Shown here piece by piece: positions 33,151-42,228 of a stretch of DNA of 44,000 bases. A model generated the notes under the pieces. The model had not been told where the DNA came from, did not search any database, and was given only the letters and a program-made list of their open reading frames with translations. Numbering within the stretch: the first letter of the stretch is position 1; the number at the start of each line of letters is the position of its first letter. The stretch is from Algoriphagus yeomjeoni (GTDB taxonomy: Bacteria > Bacteroidota > Bacteroidia > Cytophagales > Cyclobacteriaceae): assembly GCF_003259505.1 (NCBI RefSeq), contig NZ_QLLK01000019.1, forward strand, positions 1-44,000, written 5' to 3'. Made by a program: the position numbers and the translations under genes.

Positions 33151-35847
33151 TTATCTAATCTGCTGACCAATTGTAAAGTGGAATTGTGAGCCACTTCTCT
33201 CAGTAGTTCCTGGAATGGCATCGAAGCCGTATCCCCAGTCAATACCTAATAGACCAAACGCTGGCATAAAGATTCTTGCACCTATACCTGCCGATTTCTT
33301 CAGATCGTATGGATTGAAGTCCTTATATGAACCCCAGTTATTTCCTGCCTCAGCAAATCCAAGAACGAAAATGGTAGCTGATGGGTTAGGTGAGATCAAG
33401 TATCTGACTTCCATCACATATTTATTATATACAATTCCTCCGTAAGGTTCTGGATTAGCTGTCCCTCTACTATCTCTACCTGGAGTGATTGATTGATCCT
33501 CATAGCCACGTAGACCGATGATTTCTTGTCCCAATGCAAAGTTGTTCATAGACATACCATTTCCACCCATCACGAATCTTTCCAGTGGAATAACTCCAAT
33601 CTTTTGGCTGTATGATCCGAGAAAGCCCATGTGAGCTCTTGCACTTGCTACTAATTTGTTTGAACCAAATAGAGGCGTATAGACAGAAGCATCAAACATC
33701 CATTTGTGATATTCCAGCCATTTATATTTTTCCTGGTCTGTAGATTCTTCATCTACATTCTTGTTTAAAGAAGAATACGGAGGGGTGAAAGCAGTCGAAA
33801 GGATAATATTAGATCCGAATCTAGGATAAGTTGGATTATCTAAGTTATACCTTGCTATGGTAGTATTCCAGGTGATACTGTTAGACGTACCAGTAGGATA
33901 GCTCAAGCCGAATGATGTACCGAACTGATCAAATTCATAAACTTGGAACTGCAAGGAATTACTTATACTAAAGTTATCATCAGGCCATGTCACTCGCTTA
34001 GCAAGTCCCAACGTTACACCCGTGATTTTAAAGAAGCCTAATTCGTCCCCAAAGCTTGCCTGATTGAAGAAATCAACTTGGCGCTGAACGGAGTGGTTGA
34101 ATGAGAAACTTAATGCATTCGGCTTTTTACCTCCAAACCAAGGTTCAGTCAAAGAAACTGAGTAATTCTGGAAAGAACGACCGTTTGCTTGCACTCTTAG
34201 CGATAGCTTTTGACCGTCGCCTACTGGAAGCGGATCCCACTTTGAGAAATCTTTTATGTTTCTAATCGAGAAGTTGTTAAACGAAAGTCCTACCGTACCT
34301 ACGAAACCGTAGAAGCCGCCCCATCCACCTGAAAGCTCAATCTGGTCATTTGGTCTTTCTTCTAGTTCAAAAGTAATATCAACCGTAGCCGCTTCGAAAT
34401 TAGGTCTTAGATCCGGATTGATTTTCTCTGGGTCAAAATAACCTAGGGTAGAAAGTTCACGAATCGTACGTACTAAAAGCTCTCTATTGAATTTTTGACC
34501 CGGGAGAATTCTAATTTCACGCATAACTACGTGATCAGACGTTCGCTCATTTCCACTGATGTTTACAGAATTTACAGTTACTTGAGGTCCCTCAAAGATT
34601 CTCATTTCCAAATCAATGGAGTCTTCAAAAACATTCACTTCAACTGGGTCAATCTGGAAGAAAAGATAACCGTCATTTTGGTAGAGTGAACTTACGTCAT
34701 CACCTTTAGTTGGATCGTAATTCAGTCTTTTATCAAGCTTTTCCTTATCGTAAACATCACCTTTTTGAATGCCTAGCTTAGCTAAAAGGACTGGGTCTGG
34801 GTGAATGAAGTTGCCGTTAAATGTGATATTTCTGTAGTAGTATTTTTTACCTTCTTCTAATGCGATGTCAATGTTGATTTTATCTTCCCCAAAGTTATAA
34901 ATGGAATCTGCTACGATTTTAGCATCTCGATATCCTCTACTTTGATAGAAATTAATGACATTATCTTTATCGTTTCTGTATTCCTTAGGGATGTACTTTG
35001 ATCCGTTAAAAAAGTTGAGTTTGAAGTTTTTGTTGATGTACTCTTTTACATCGTCTTGAGACACAGAATCTGTGTAAAGGATAGTATTCTTAATGTCTTC
35101 TGCTGAAGCATTTGTTAATCGGGAATATCCATCTTTGAAGACACTTACTCGTGCGTGTTCCTTGGTTTTCTTAAGCTTCTTTTTGAGTTTAGTATCATTC
35201 AGTTCCTCATTACCATAGAATTCAATTGCATTGATTCTAACTTTAGAATTTTGCTCAACATCAAATATTAACTTTACTGAATTGGGTAGCGTAGTGTCCC
35301 GCTCTTGCTTGATTTTAACATCCGCATTCATGAAACCTTTATCCAGATAATATTTTTCAATATTTCTTTTGGCGTTATTCAACACATCGTCTCTAACTAC
35401 TCGACCTCGTATATTTACTTTGTCACGTAATTCACTTTCCTGAGTTTTGTTCATCCCCGTGAACTCCACTCTAGAGAATCTTGGGCGCTCAGTCAAATCA
35501 AGGAGTAATGAAATATCATCACCTTCTATTTTGGTCACCAAGATTTTAACATCTCCAATGATCCCTTGACCCCAGAGCTTTTTAAGAGCATTAGAAATTG
35601 CGTCTCCAGGCACCTCGATTTCATCGTCTACTTTCAGTCCGGATAAGGAAAGAATGGCGATCTCGTCCAAAGTGGTAAGACCCACAGCTTTTATTTCTGC
35701 GATTCTATAGGTTTGAGGCTTAGCGTAATTCAGCTCCAAAATATCGATTGGCTTGCTTGTGGCATAGCGACTTTGGCCCAAACGTATTTGCGCCATTGCT
35801 GAACTTGCCCAAACCAGACAAAACAGAATCAGTAAACTTTTTTTCAT
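33151..35847 (-). CDS. bamA: Outer membrane protein assembly factor BamA
   Basis: 898 residues. Signal peptide MKKSLLILFCLVWASSAMA. POTRA repeats fill about 40-470 (KAVGLTTLDEIAILSLSGL, EFTGMNKTQESELRDKVNI, AIEFYGNEELNDTKLKKKL, NITFNGNFIHPDPVLLAKL, VNISGNERTSDHVVMREIR). The barrel follows with the Omp85 signature region GLRGYEDQ and GFAEAGNNW, ending in the expected C-terminal strand with FHFTIGQQIR. Inserts folded proteins into the outer membrane. Longer than E. coli BamA (810), in part through an extended POTRA3 region. Eight bases separate it from uppS. Confidence 0.96.
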   Translation of the reverse strand: MKKSLLILFCLVWASSAMAQIRLGQSRYATSKPIDILELNYAKPQTYRIAEIKAVGLTTLDEIAILSLSGLKVDDEIEVPGDAISNALKKLWGQGIIGDVKILVTKIEGDDISLLLDLTERPRFSRVEFTGMNKTQESELRDKVNIRGRVVRDDVLNNAKRNIEKYYLDKGFMNADVKIKQERDTTLPNSVKLIFDVEQNSKVRINAIEFYGNEELNDTKLKKKLKKTKEHARVSVFKDGYSRLTNASAEDIKNTILYTDSVSQDDVKEYINKNFKLNFFNGSKYIPKEYRNDKDNVINFYQSRGYRDAKIVADSIYNFGEDKINIDIALEEGKKYYYRNITFNGNFIHPDPVLLAKLGIQKGDVYDKEKLDKRLNYDPTKGDDVSSLYQNDGYLFFQIDPVEVNVFEDSIDLEMRIFEGPQVTVNSVNISGNERTSDHVVMREIRILPGQKFNRELLVRTIRELSTLGYFDPEKINPDLRPNFEAATVDITFELEERPNDQIELSGGWGGFYGFVGTVGLSFNNFSIRNIKDFSKWDPLPVGDGQKLSLRVQANGRSFQNYSVSLTEPWFGGKKPNALSFSFNHSVQRQVDFFNQASFGDELGFFKITGVTLGLAKRVTWPDDNFSISNSLQFQVYEFDQFGTSFGLSYPTGTSNSITWNTTIARYNLDNPTYPRFGSNIILSTAFTPPYSSLNKNVDEESTDQEKYKWLEYHKWMFDASVYTPLFGSNKLVASARAHMGFLGSYSQKIGVIPLERFVMGGNGMSMNNFALGQEIIGLRGYEDQSITPGRDSRGTANPEPYGGIVYNKYVMEVRYLISPNPSATIFVLGFAEAGNNWGSYKDFNPYDLKKSAGIGARIFMPAFGLLGIDWGYGFDAIPGTTERSGSQFHFTIGQQIR

Positions 35848-35854
35848 GAATTAC

Positions 35855-36592
35855 TTAAGATTTAACTTGCTCACCCGTTTTGCCAAATCTCCTTTCCCGT
35901 GATTGGAAATCGGAGACTGCAGCAAATAGATGCTCTCTTCTAAAATCCGGCCATAGTACAGGAGTGAAGTATAACTCCGTATAGGCCAATTGCCAAAGTA
36001 GAAAATTGCTTATTCGGTATTCCCCGCTAGTTCTGATCATTAATTCTGGATCAGGATAGGCGGTTGTTTCCAAATGCTCAGCCATTACTTTTTGAGTAAT
36101 GTCCTCGACATTCAATTTTCCTTCTGAGACTTTTTGAGCAATGTGTTTGGCTGCATGAGTGAGCTCCCAGTGACCACTATAGCTTAATGCCAAGATCACT
36201 TTGAGACCCGTATTTTTAGAGGTGATTTCCTTTACTCTCATCAGCGTTTTATGTGCTGATGGTGGTAAACTATCTACATCTCCAATACTTTCTAATTTGA
36301 AGTTGCCATTCATCAGCATAGGGATCTCATCGGACATGGTCTTTACCAATAGCTCCATCAGTCCATCGACTTCAGCTTTTGGTCTGGACCAATTCTCTGT
36401 AGAGAATGAGAATAAAGTCAGGTATTTAACCCCCAAACTATCTGCTCCTTCTATTGCTTCCCGAACTGCCTTAGTGGCATTTTTATGCCCAAATATCCGC
36501 ATAGCGCCCTTTTTCGTGGCCCAGCGTCCATTGCCGTCCATGATAATAGCAATATGCTTTGGGATGTTGTTATTTTCAGATACTTCCTTCAT
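35855..36592 (-). CDS. uppS: Undecaprenyl diphosphate synthase
   Basis: 245 residues from the ATG at 36592 (MKEVSENNNIPKHIAIIMDG...); the frame is open to 36691 but the extra 33 residues overlap the upstream gene and are not family-like. Makes C55 isoprenyl diphosphate, the lipid carrier for wall and O-antigen units. Signatures: IAIIMDGNGRWA with catalytic Asp at residue 19, GHKNATKAVREAI, LTLFSFSTENWSRP, and the C-terminal TSGEYRISNFLLWQLAYTE split at residues about 194-213. Part of the CBS-nadK-DUF6089-uppS-bamA operon. Confidence 0.95.
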   Translation of the reverse strand: MKEVSENNNIPKHIAIIMDGNGRWATKKGAMRIFGHKNATKAVREAIEGADSLGVKYLTLFSFSTENWSRPKAEVDGLMELLVKTMSDEIPMLMNGNFKLESIGDVDSLPPSAHKTLMRVKEITSKNTGLKVILALSYSGHWELTHAAKHIAQKVSEGKLNVEDITQKVMAEHLETTAYPDPELMIRTSGEYRISNFLLWQLAYTELYFTPVLWPDFRREHLFAAVSDFQSRERRFGKTGEQVKS

Positions 36593-36675
36593 TCCAGCCG
36601 TCTCCGGTTCCTTACTTTTTTGGAGGTACAAAAATGCCATTTCTTTTCCAAATATTAGCCCTAGGGCGCGATTTA

Positions 36676-37467
36676 TTAATATGCGTAGCATTTGGTAGTC
36701 GTGATAGTATAGCTAATTGTTACGCCTAAGAAGTAGTACCAATCCTTATCATAGGCATTGCCAAAATTGATTCCGTAAGGGCCATCAGGATTATTGGGAT
36801 CCGGAAACCTAGGAATTACTGGCTCTGTACTATCTATTTTGTCTAAGTAATCTGTTAAAGTTGGCCGAAAGCCTAATTCCGCTGCTAATGTCCATCGGTC
36901 ATTTAATTTGTATTTGATTCCCCCTCCAAAAGGGATAACCACAGTTCCGACATTATATTTTGATGAGACATTAAAGGCATATGTGTTGCCTTTTGCGAAA
37001 GCGTAAGCATATCCGATACCAAAGAAGGCGTAGGGAGAAAAGCGGAATTCTGAATTGGTTCTTAAGTAGTCGAGGAAATTAAATTCCAAAACTGCAGAAG
37101 CTTCCAATACTCCAGCTCTAAACCTTCCATCTCTGACCTCTGCCAATCGATCAATAGGTTTGATACTATCTGCAGCATTAAGAAATGCCGCGCTCGCTGC
37201 AACTCTCAATGACCACACATTGTCAAAATTTCTCTTGCCAAACAACGTGCCTTGAAGTCCTAATTGACCTGGGTCTATTTTCCGAATGATATCACCACTA
37301 TATGCGGCTACTCCAATTCCACCACCTATATCGTATTTCTGAGCTATAGATTTTTGGGAAAAACCAAAAGAAAATAGCAGAAACAAAACTAAGTAACTGA
37401 TAATCTGAAAATTGACTTTTTTCAAGACGCTGCAAGATATGAAGTACCTAACGTTTAAAAAACGCAT
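36676..37467 (-). CDS. DUF6089 family outer-membrane beta-barrel protein
   Basis: 263 residues from the ATG at 37467 (MRFLNVRYFISCSVLKKV...); a start at TTG 37425 (giving LKKVNFQIISYLVLFLLFSF) would leave a tidier signal peptide and is a real alternative. The mature protein is a small barrel: YDIGGGIGVAAYSGDI, PGQLGLQGTLFGKRNF, WSLRVAASAAF, FSPYAFFGIGYAY, VVIPFGGGIKYKL, WTLAAELGFRPTLTDYLD, DWYYFLGVTISYTI. The TDYLD element and GGG-x-KY strand fit DUF6089. In Bacteroidetes it is regularly found between nadK and uppS/bamA; role unknown. Confidence 0.85.
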   Translation of the reverse strand: MRFLNVRYFISCSVLKKVNFQIISYLVLFLLFSFGFSQKSIAQKYDIGGGIGVAAYSGDIIRKIDPGQLGLQGTLFGKRNFDNVWSLRVAASAAFLNAADSIKPIDRLAEVRDGRFRAGVLEASAVLEFNFLDYLRTNSEFRFSPYAFFGIGYAYAFAKGNTYAFNVSSKYNVGTVVIPFGGGIKYKLNDRWTLAAELGFRPTLTDYLDKIDSTEPVIPRFPDPNNPDGPYGINFGNAYDKDWYYFLGVTISYTITTTKCYAY

Positions 37468-37529
37468 CTCAGTATTTAGCGGGTTAATAATTGTTAAGCT
37501 CAAATTGGCTAAGTCTTAAAGACAATGAT

Positions 37530-38405
37530 TCAATTTCTCATGTCAAAACCCCAATTGAGCTTTTGTCTTAATGTGTCAAAGAAATGATAATGAGGCAACT
37601 TTACCAATTTTGCTGAAAACTTTTCCTTCTTCACACTAAGCTTCACTTCCGAGGAGATTGACGTTGATCGTGAGTCCAAAGATATTAAGAATTTTTCGGC
37701 CCTTCCCTCTATTTCAAAACTGATCTCACTTTCATCAGAAACAATGATGGGGCGTACATTTAGATTATGAGGACTCACTGGAGTAATGACTAGGTTTTTT
37801 GCTTCAGGTGAAATTAATGGCCCTCCGCAACTTAGTGAGTAGCCAGTAGATCCTGTAGGAGTAGAGACTATCAGACCATCCGCCCAATAACTGTTCAAAT
37901 ACTTCCCATCAATATACGTATGAACTGTAATCATGGATGAGGTGTCCCGCTTATGAATGGTAAATTCATTTAAGCCAAAATTTAAGCCATTAAATAACTT
38001 CCGATGACTCTCAAGGGAGATCAAGGTTCTGGTTTCCAACTGGAAATTATCTGCAGCTAAATCTGCTATGGCATCAGAGATTTTCTCTGTTGCTACGGTT
38101 GCCAAAAAGCCAAGTCTGCCAGTATTCAATCCTAAAATAGGGACTTCAAGATCTCCAACTTGGGTAACAGCATCAAGCAAAGTGCCGTCTCCACCTATTG
38201 AAATCATAAAATCCATAGCCGCAATATCTTCGCGGCTTTCAAGGACCCAATAATTCAATGCTTTATTACCATGCATGCGCAGTTGCCGGTCAAATTGCTC
38301 GGTGGCGAATATTTCGAATTGATGCTTGGTGAGTTCGTTGAAAAGTGACTGAACGTCTGAAAATAATTCTGCTTTCAGAGCTAAGCCATGAAGGGCGACT
38401 TTCAT
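37530..38405 (-). CDS. nadK: NAD kinase
   Basis: 291 residues. Phosphorylates NAD to NADP. GGDGT at 71-75 (ISIGGDGTLLDAV), PILGLNTGRLGFLA, LNEFTIHKRD with the NE pair, and DGLIVSTPTGSTGYSLSCGGPL, the substrate-binding signature. Full length for the family. The CBS-protein gene ends three bases before its start, so the two are likely coupled. Confidence 0.96.
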   Translation of the reverse strand: MKVALHGLALKAELFSDVQSLFNELTKHQFEIFATEQFDRQLRMHGNKALNYWVLESREDIAAMDFMISIGGDGTLLDAVTQVGDLEVPILGLNTGRLGFLATVATEKISDAIADLAADNFQLETRTLISLESHRKLFNGLNFGLNEFTIHKRDTSSMITVHTYIDGKYLNSYWADGLIVSTPTGSTGYSLSCGGPLISPEAKNLVITPVSPHNLNVRPIIVSDESEISFEIEGRAEKFLISLDSRSTSISSEVKLSVKKEKFSAKLVKLPHYHFFDTLRQKLNWGFDMRN

Positions 38406-38408
38406 GTC

Positions 38409-39074
38409 CTAAATATCTAAAAATCTTAACAAGTTACCGATTCTGTCTTCTTCGCTGCTTACGCCAGATTCTTCCTGATAATGATCGATAATTTTATATC
38501 CAAATCGCTCAAGCGTTGCCTTAATATGTCTCAGCTCTGTTTGATCTAGTTTCAACGTGAGCTTAATTTTGCTATCATCTAAAGGATCAGTCGTGATAAA
38601 AGAACTCAGGATTTTCGTGTTTTCAGATTCGATAATTCGAGAAATCTCAGCAAGACTATAATCAGTCATTGCAAGTGACAGGATTACTACACTTCCTTGT
38701 GATTTGATGGAAAGGCTATCTGCGAATGCAGAAATAGAATCTTCCATAGTTACAATTCCCAAGTAATTTGACTCTCTGTCTAAAACGGCTACAATATTTG
38801 AGTTTTGCTCTGAGCTGACACGCAGTACATCATAAATGTGTTTATCAGAATAAACCCAGCAATGCGGATTGGAAGGCTGAATGTCAGCGATTAAGGTTTC
38901 CGGGTTATTAACTTCAAAAATGGTTTCTTCTTTTATCAGGCCCAGAAAAATCCCTTTATCTATAATGGGAAGTACGTCAGTTCTGATTTCTTCCATCCAT
39001 GCTAATGCCATTCCTGTTTTGTCAGAAAGCTTCAATGGTGGGATCAGATTGTTGATGTATTCGTAGGCGTGCAT
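38409..39074 (-). CDS. CBS-domain pair protein
   Basis: 221 residues. Two CBS motifs (about 1-60 and 75-125: IGNL-type ends absent; DVLPIIDKGIFLGLIKE and NIVAVLDRESNYLGIVTMED) followed by an ACT-like segment (GSVVILSLAMTDYSLAEISR, about 128-200). CBS pairs bind adenine nucleotides and regulate partners. Located directly upstream of nadK, an arrangement usual in Bacteroidetes; possibly a sensor of adenylate state, but this is inference. Confidence 0.88.
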   Translation of the reverse strand: MHAYEYINNLIPPLKLSDKTGMALAWMEEIRTDVLPIIDKGIFLGLIKEETIFEVNNPETLIADIQPSNPHCWVYSDKHIYDVLRVSSEQNSNIVAVLDRESNYLGIVTMEDSISAFADSLSIKSQGSVVILSLAMTDYSLAEISRIIESENTKILSSFITTDPLDDSKIKLTLKLDQTELRHIKATLERFGYKIIDHYQEESGVSSEEDRIGNLLRFLDI

Positions 39075-39166
39075 AGAAGAAAGATAGGGAATGAATTTAG
39101 ATTATAAAACGACCGAACACCTATTCTTGTTCCTTTTTGAGGAAATAACCAGTCTTTTCTCCACTG

Positions 39167-40366
39167 TTACAGAAGAAAATAATTGTAAATAATCCCTAAT
39201 AAAACCCCTCCAGCAATGATAACTGGCGATGAGATTTTAGTGAATTGAAGCAAAACATATGTGGCAAGAATAAAAATAATATTCAGTCCATTTGCCTCCA
39301 GAGGCTCAAAAAGTAAGTAGGCTGCTGCGATCAGCATTCCACATGAAACAGCGTTTATTCCCTCCAGTGCTGCTCTTACTGGACGGTATTTTTTCAACTG
39401 GTCCCAAAATCTGATGACAAAGAATATGAGGAAAATCCCCGGAAGGAAAATTCCAGCGGCCGCAATAAATCCTCCCATAAAAAAGCCAGGAGTCCCAAAT
39501 TCCTTCATTGACAAAGCACCGACATAAGATGAAATACTGAACGTCGGTCCTGGTATTCCTTGGGAAATGGCATACCCTGTAAGGAATTCCTCGGAACTAA
39601 GGAAGTGTTTGAAATCAACAAATTCTGTGTATAAATAAGGTACAAGCACTTGGCCTCCTCCAAAGATCAAACTTCCATTTCTATAGAAATTCTCGAAAAG
39701 TATCAAGGGTTGATATTTTGTGATAGCACCTAGTCCAGCGGCAACAATTAAGACTCCAGCCCACAGGTAGAAATTAGCCCATTCAATTTTCAGTGGAGCG
39801 TCTTTCTCCAACTTGGGTTGTTGCTTATACTTTATAGAAGTGCTTAGACCTCCAATAATTAACAGAACAGGGAAAATGTAGGGAGAACTATAGAAGAATG
39901 AAACGAAAGCTGAAATCAGAACCAGCACCATTGCTTCGGTAGTCTTTATTGTTTTTCCAATTATTTTTTGCGCAGCAAAAATGATAAACCCTATTGCCAT
40001 AGGCTGAATAAACCGTGCAAAATTCAATGCCCCAGGGGTATTTTCCTGAAGAAAATATATAAGCATTGCTGCAAAAATCATGAGAAGGGTGGCCGGTAAA
40101 ATCCAAACCAGCAGCGCTAGATAGGCTAGATTGGGACCGCCAACACGGTAGGCAATCGCACAAACCAACTGAGTGGAAGATGGGCCAGGCAGCATATTGC
40201 ACAAGGCGTTTAGCTCCCAAAGCTCATCTTCCAGAATGTAGGCTCTTCGCTTGACCATACGCTCAAGTAGCATCGCAAGAAAAGCCTGAGGTCCACCAAA
40301 GGCCGTAAGAGAAAGCGTGATAGTATCTTTCAAAAATAAATAGTATCGAACTTTCTTTACCGACAT
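39167..40366 (-). CDS. chrA: ChrA family chromate transporter
   Basis: 399 residues, two homologous halves of about six helices each, the long-chain type. Half one: LSLTAFGGPQAFLAMLLERMV and LCNMLPGPSSTQLVCAIAYR; half two: NGSLIFGGGQVLVPYLYTEFV and GYAISQGIPGPTFSISSYVG. The FGG-P/Q and PGP motifs are hallmarks. Family members export chromate in exchange for sulfate or related ions; without chrB-type regulators nearby the true substrate may differ. It starts three bases after the stop of the oxygenase gene. Confidence 0.93.
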   Translation of the reverse strand: MSVKKVRYYLFLKDTITLSLTAFGGPQAFLAMLLERMVKRRAYILEDELWELNALCNMLPGPSSTQLVCAIAYRVGGPNLAYLALLVWILPATLLMIFAAMLIYFLQENTPGALNFARFIQPMAIGFIIFAAQKIIGKTIKTTEAMVLVLISAFVSFFYSSPYIFPVLLIIGGLSTSIKYKQQPKLEKDAPLKIEWANFYLWAGVLIVAAGLGAITKYQPLILFENFYRNGSLIFGGGQVLVPYLYTEFVDFKHFLSSEEFLTGYAISQGIPGPTFSISSYVGALSMKEFGTPGFFMGGFIAAAGIFLPGIFLIFFVIRFWDQLKKYRPVRAALEGINAVSCGMLIAAAYLLFEPLEANGLNIIFILATYVLLQFTKISSPVIIAGGVLLGIIYNYFLL

Positions 40367-40369
40367 CCC

Positions 40370-41347
40370 TTATTTTCTCAGTCCAAGTTCGCGCAGTCTT
40401 TCTTCCAAGAATTCTCCGGCAGTCGCGTCATCAAACTGTTTTGGACGTTCGGCATTTACGCAGCTTTCCAAACAAGTAAGATCCATTTCTGATCGCGGGT
40501 GCATAAAGAATGGTATGGAATACCTGCTTGTATTCATTTTTTCTCGTGGTGGATTAACTACTCGGTGGATGGTAGATTTCAATTTCTTGTTGGTCAACCG
40601 CTCCAGCATATCTCCAACGTTTACTACTAGTTGGTCAGGCAGTGCTGTGATTGGAATCCACTTGCCATCCATACGCTTCACCTGAAGCCCATCCGCACTT
40701 GCTCCCATCAATAAAGTGATCAAGTTGATGTCTCCATGTTCGGCTGCTCGTACAGCATCAGCTGGTACTTCATCAGGGTTTTCAATAGGGAAATAATGGA
40801 TTTGCCTCAGAATTGAATTTCCGTAAGCGACTTTGTCTTCAAAGTAATTTTCGTCTAAGTCCAATGAAAGTGCAATTGCCTGAAGCATGGATTTTCCAGC
40901 ACTTTCAAGCGTGCGATAGGCTTCATTTGCATCATTTTGAAACTCAGGAAGCTCGCTAGGCCAGATGTTTGGAGGATATTCAGATTTGATAGGGTCGGTG
41001 TCAGGAATTCGGCTGAGTTCTTGCCCTACATGGTAAAATTCCTTTAAGTCTCCGGTATTTCTGCCTTTAGCGTGCTCTTTTCCCTTACCTGTATAGCCTC
41101 GTTGAAATCCGATTTCCGGTTTCTCATACTTGGCTTTAATGTCGTCTGGAAGTTTGAAGAAGTCTTTGATAGATCCGTAAAGTCTATCTTGTAGATCTTG
41201 AGATAAGCCATGGTTCTTAATAGCTACAAAGCCAATGTTTTGGTAAGCTTCACCGAGCTTTTGTACAAATGCCGCTTTTTGAGCTGGCGTGCCAGTCGTA
41301 AAATCAGCTAAATCTAAACTTGGTATCTCATCAAATAGGATGTCCAT
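40370..41347 (-). CDS. Isopenicillin N synthase-like 2-oxoglutarate/Fe(II) oxygenase
   Basis: 325 residues. N-terminal DIOX_N part (IPSLDLADF, AYQNIGFVAIKNHGL), then the jelly-roll with facial triad H204, D206 (AEHGDINL) and H261 (STIHRVV), and the cosubstrate-binding R275-x-S277 (SRYSIPFF). The RxS motif suits 2-oxoglutarate-dependent members as well as IPNS. The actual substrate is unknown; related bacterial proteins are annotated as isopenicillin N synthase family or 2OG oxygenases. Upstream gene of the chrA pair. Confidence 0.9.
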   Translation of the reverse strand: MDILFDEIPSLDLADFTTGTPAQKAAFVQKLGEAYQNIGFVAIKNHGLSQDLQDRLYGSIKDFFKLPDDIKAKYEKPEIGFQRGYTGKGKEHAKGRNTGDLKEFYHVGQELSRIPDTDPIKSEYPPNIWPSELPEFQNDANEAYRTLESAGKSMLQAIALSLDLDENYFEDKVAYGNSILRQIHYFPIENPDEVPADAVRAAEHGDINLITLLMGASADGLQVKRMDGKWIPITALPDQLVVNVGDMLERLTNKKLKSTIHRVVNPPREKMNTSRYSIPFFMHPRSEMDLTCLESCVNAERPKQFDDATAGEFLEERLRELGLRK

Positions 41348-41384
41348 ATGCTTATGTATTATAGTTCAACGTCTAATTTATCTT

Positions 41385-41392
41385 CAAAATTA
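41385..41392 (-). promoter_or_regulatory. Putative -7 box of the oxygenase-chrA pair
   Basis: On the minus strand this reads TAATTTTG, an exact TAnnTTTG match, 37 bases above the oxygenase ATG in the 74-base divergent gap. -33 not clear. Confidence 0.4.
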
Positions 41393-41421
41393 AATATCTT
41401 TAATCTCAATTTACACGCTGT

Positions 41422-42189
41422 ATGAATAAAATCCTGACTTTACTCTCATTCATTTGTCTTTTCTCAGCTTGTTCTTCCGAGAAAGAGAGAGTTAATGAGG
41501 AAGTAGTAGAACTGCCGACAAGCCAAGGTGCTGACGAGGTGACTACTCCTCAGGTAAAATTCTTTCAATACGAAGACCAAGCGGCCTATCCAGATGCCAT
41601 TCTTGAATTATACACACCTTTAGGAAATCAGATTTTTAAGCCTGGAAAAGTGCCTTTCGAATTTAATGTCAAAAACTTCCCTTTTGATTTAAATGAAACG
41701 AAGGAGTTTAAGTTGTTCAATATTTTAAATGGAGGCGATCCCGTTGGGTTTTATTCTCCTATTTTTCAAAGAGATCTTACAGAAGGAAGTTACCGTGTGG
41801 TCGCATACTTGGTGGATGAAGAAGGTCTTGCATTGAAAAATTTCGGGAATTATGTAGATAGAGATTTTCAAGTTGGAGACTCTAGACCTTTTCCATATTC
41901 AGCTGAGCCTTATTTGGCATTGAATTACCCTAGATCAGATCAGGTTTACCAGGCTGGTAGTGAAGTAGTTATTGATTTTCTGGTTATTGGTGGAGATATG
42001 AAACTTGACGGACTGAAGGTCGCTATTCAGTTAAATGACCTAAGCTATGAGATTGATCACATGGCTCCTGTAAGAATAGAAAATCTCCCTTCAGGTACTT
42101 ATCAGGTGAAAGTGCAATTACTTCGCTCAAATGGAAAAGAGCTTGATGGGCCATTTTCAAGTGTGAGTAAAGACATCATTGTTCGCTAA
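41422..42189 (+). CDS. Lipoprotein of unknown function
   Basis: 255 residues. Signal MNKILTLLSFICLFSAC with the lipobox LFSAC (Cys17). The mature protein has an acidic start (EKERVNEEVVELP), then two Ig-like halves, each with the pattern of a conserved PLGNQ/PRSDQ strand, V-x-F-x-V and a G-x-Y-x-V-x-x-L end (ELYTPLGNQIFKPGKVPFEF, SYRVVAYLVDEE; LNYPRSDQVYQAGSEVVIDF, TYQVKVQLLRSNG). The visible internal similarity suggests two copies of the same beta-domain. Placed just ahead of serS; the family is not recognised. Confidence 0.85.
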   Translation: MNKILTLLSFICLFSACSSEKERVNEEVVELPTSQGADEVTTPQVKFFQYEDQAAYPDAILELYTPLGNQIFKPGKVPFEFNVKNFPFDLNETKEFKLFNILNGGDPVGFYSPIFQRDLTEGSYRVVAYLVDEEGLALKNFGNYVDRDFQVGDSRPFPYSAEPYLALNYPRSDQVYQAGSEVVIDFLVIGGDMKLDGLKVAIQLNDLSYEIDHMAPVRIENLPSGTYQVKVQLLRSNGKELDGPFSSVSKDIIVR

Positions 42190-42195
42190 CATGCT

Positions 42196-42203
42196 TATCT
42201 TTG
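42196..42203 (+). promoter_or_regulatory. Putative -7 box of serS
   Basis: TATCTTTG, exact TAnnTTTG match, 26 bases ahead of the serS ATG. The gap to the upstream TTG (42179-42181) is only 14 bases, so a full promoter is not certain. Confidence 0.45.
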
Positions 42204-42228
42204 AAGCTTCAATTTCAAAGATTTTAAG

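Noticed and set aside
36593..36691. 33-residue extension of UppS
   Set aside because: It overlaps the DUF6089 gene and lies before the family's usual N-terminus; the ATG at 36592 fits.
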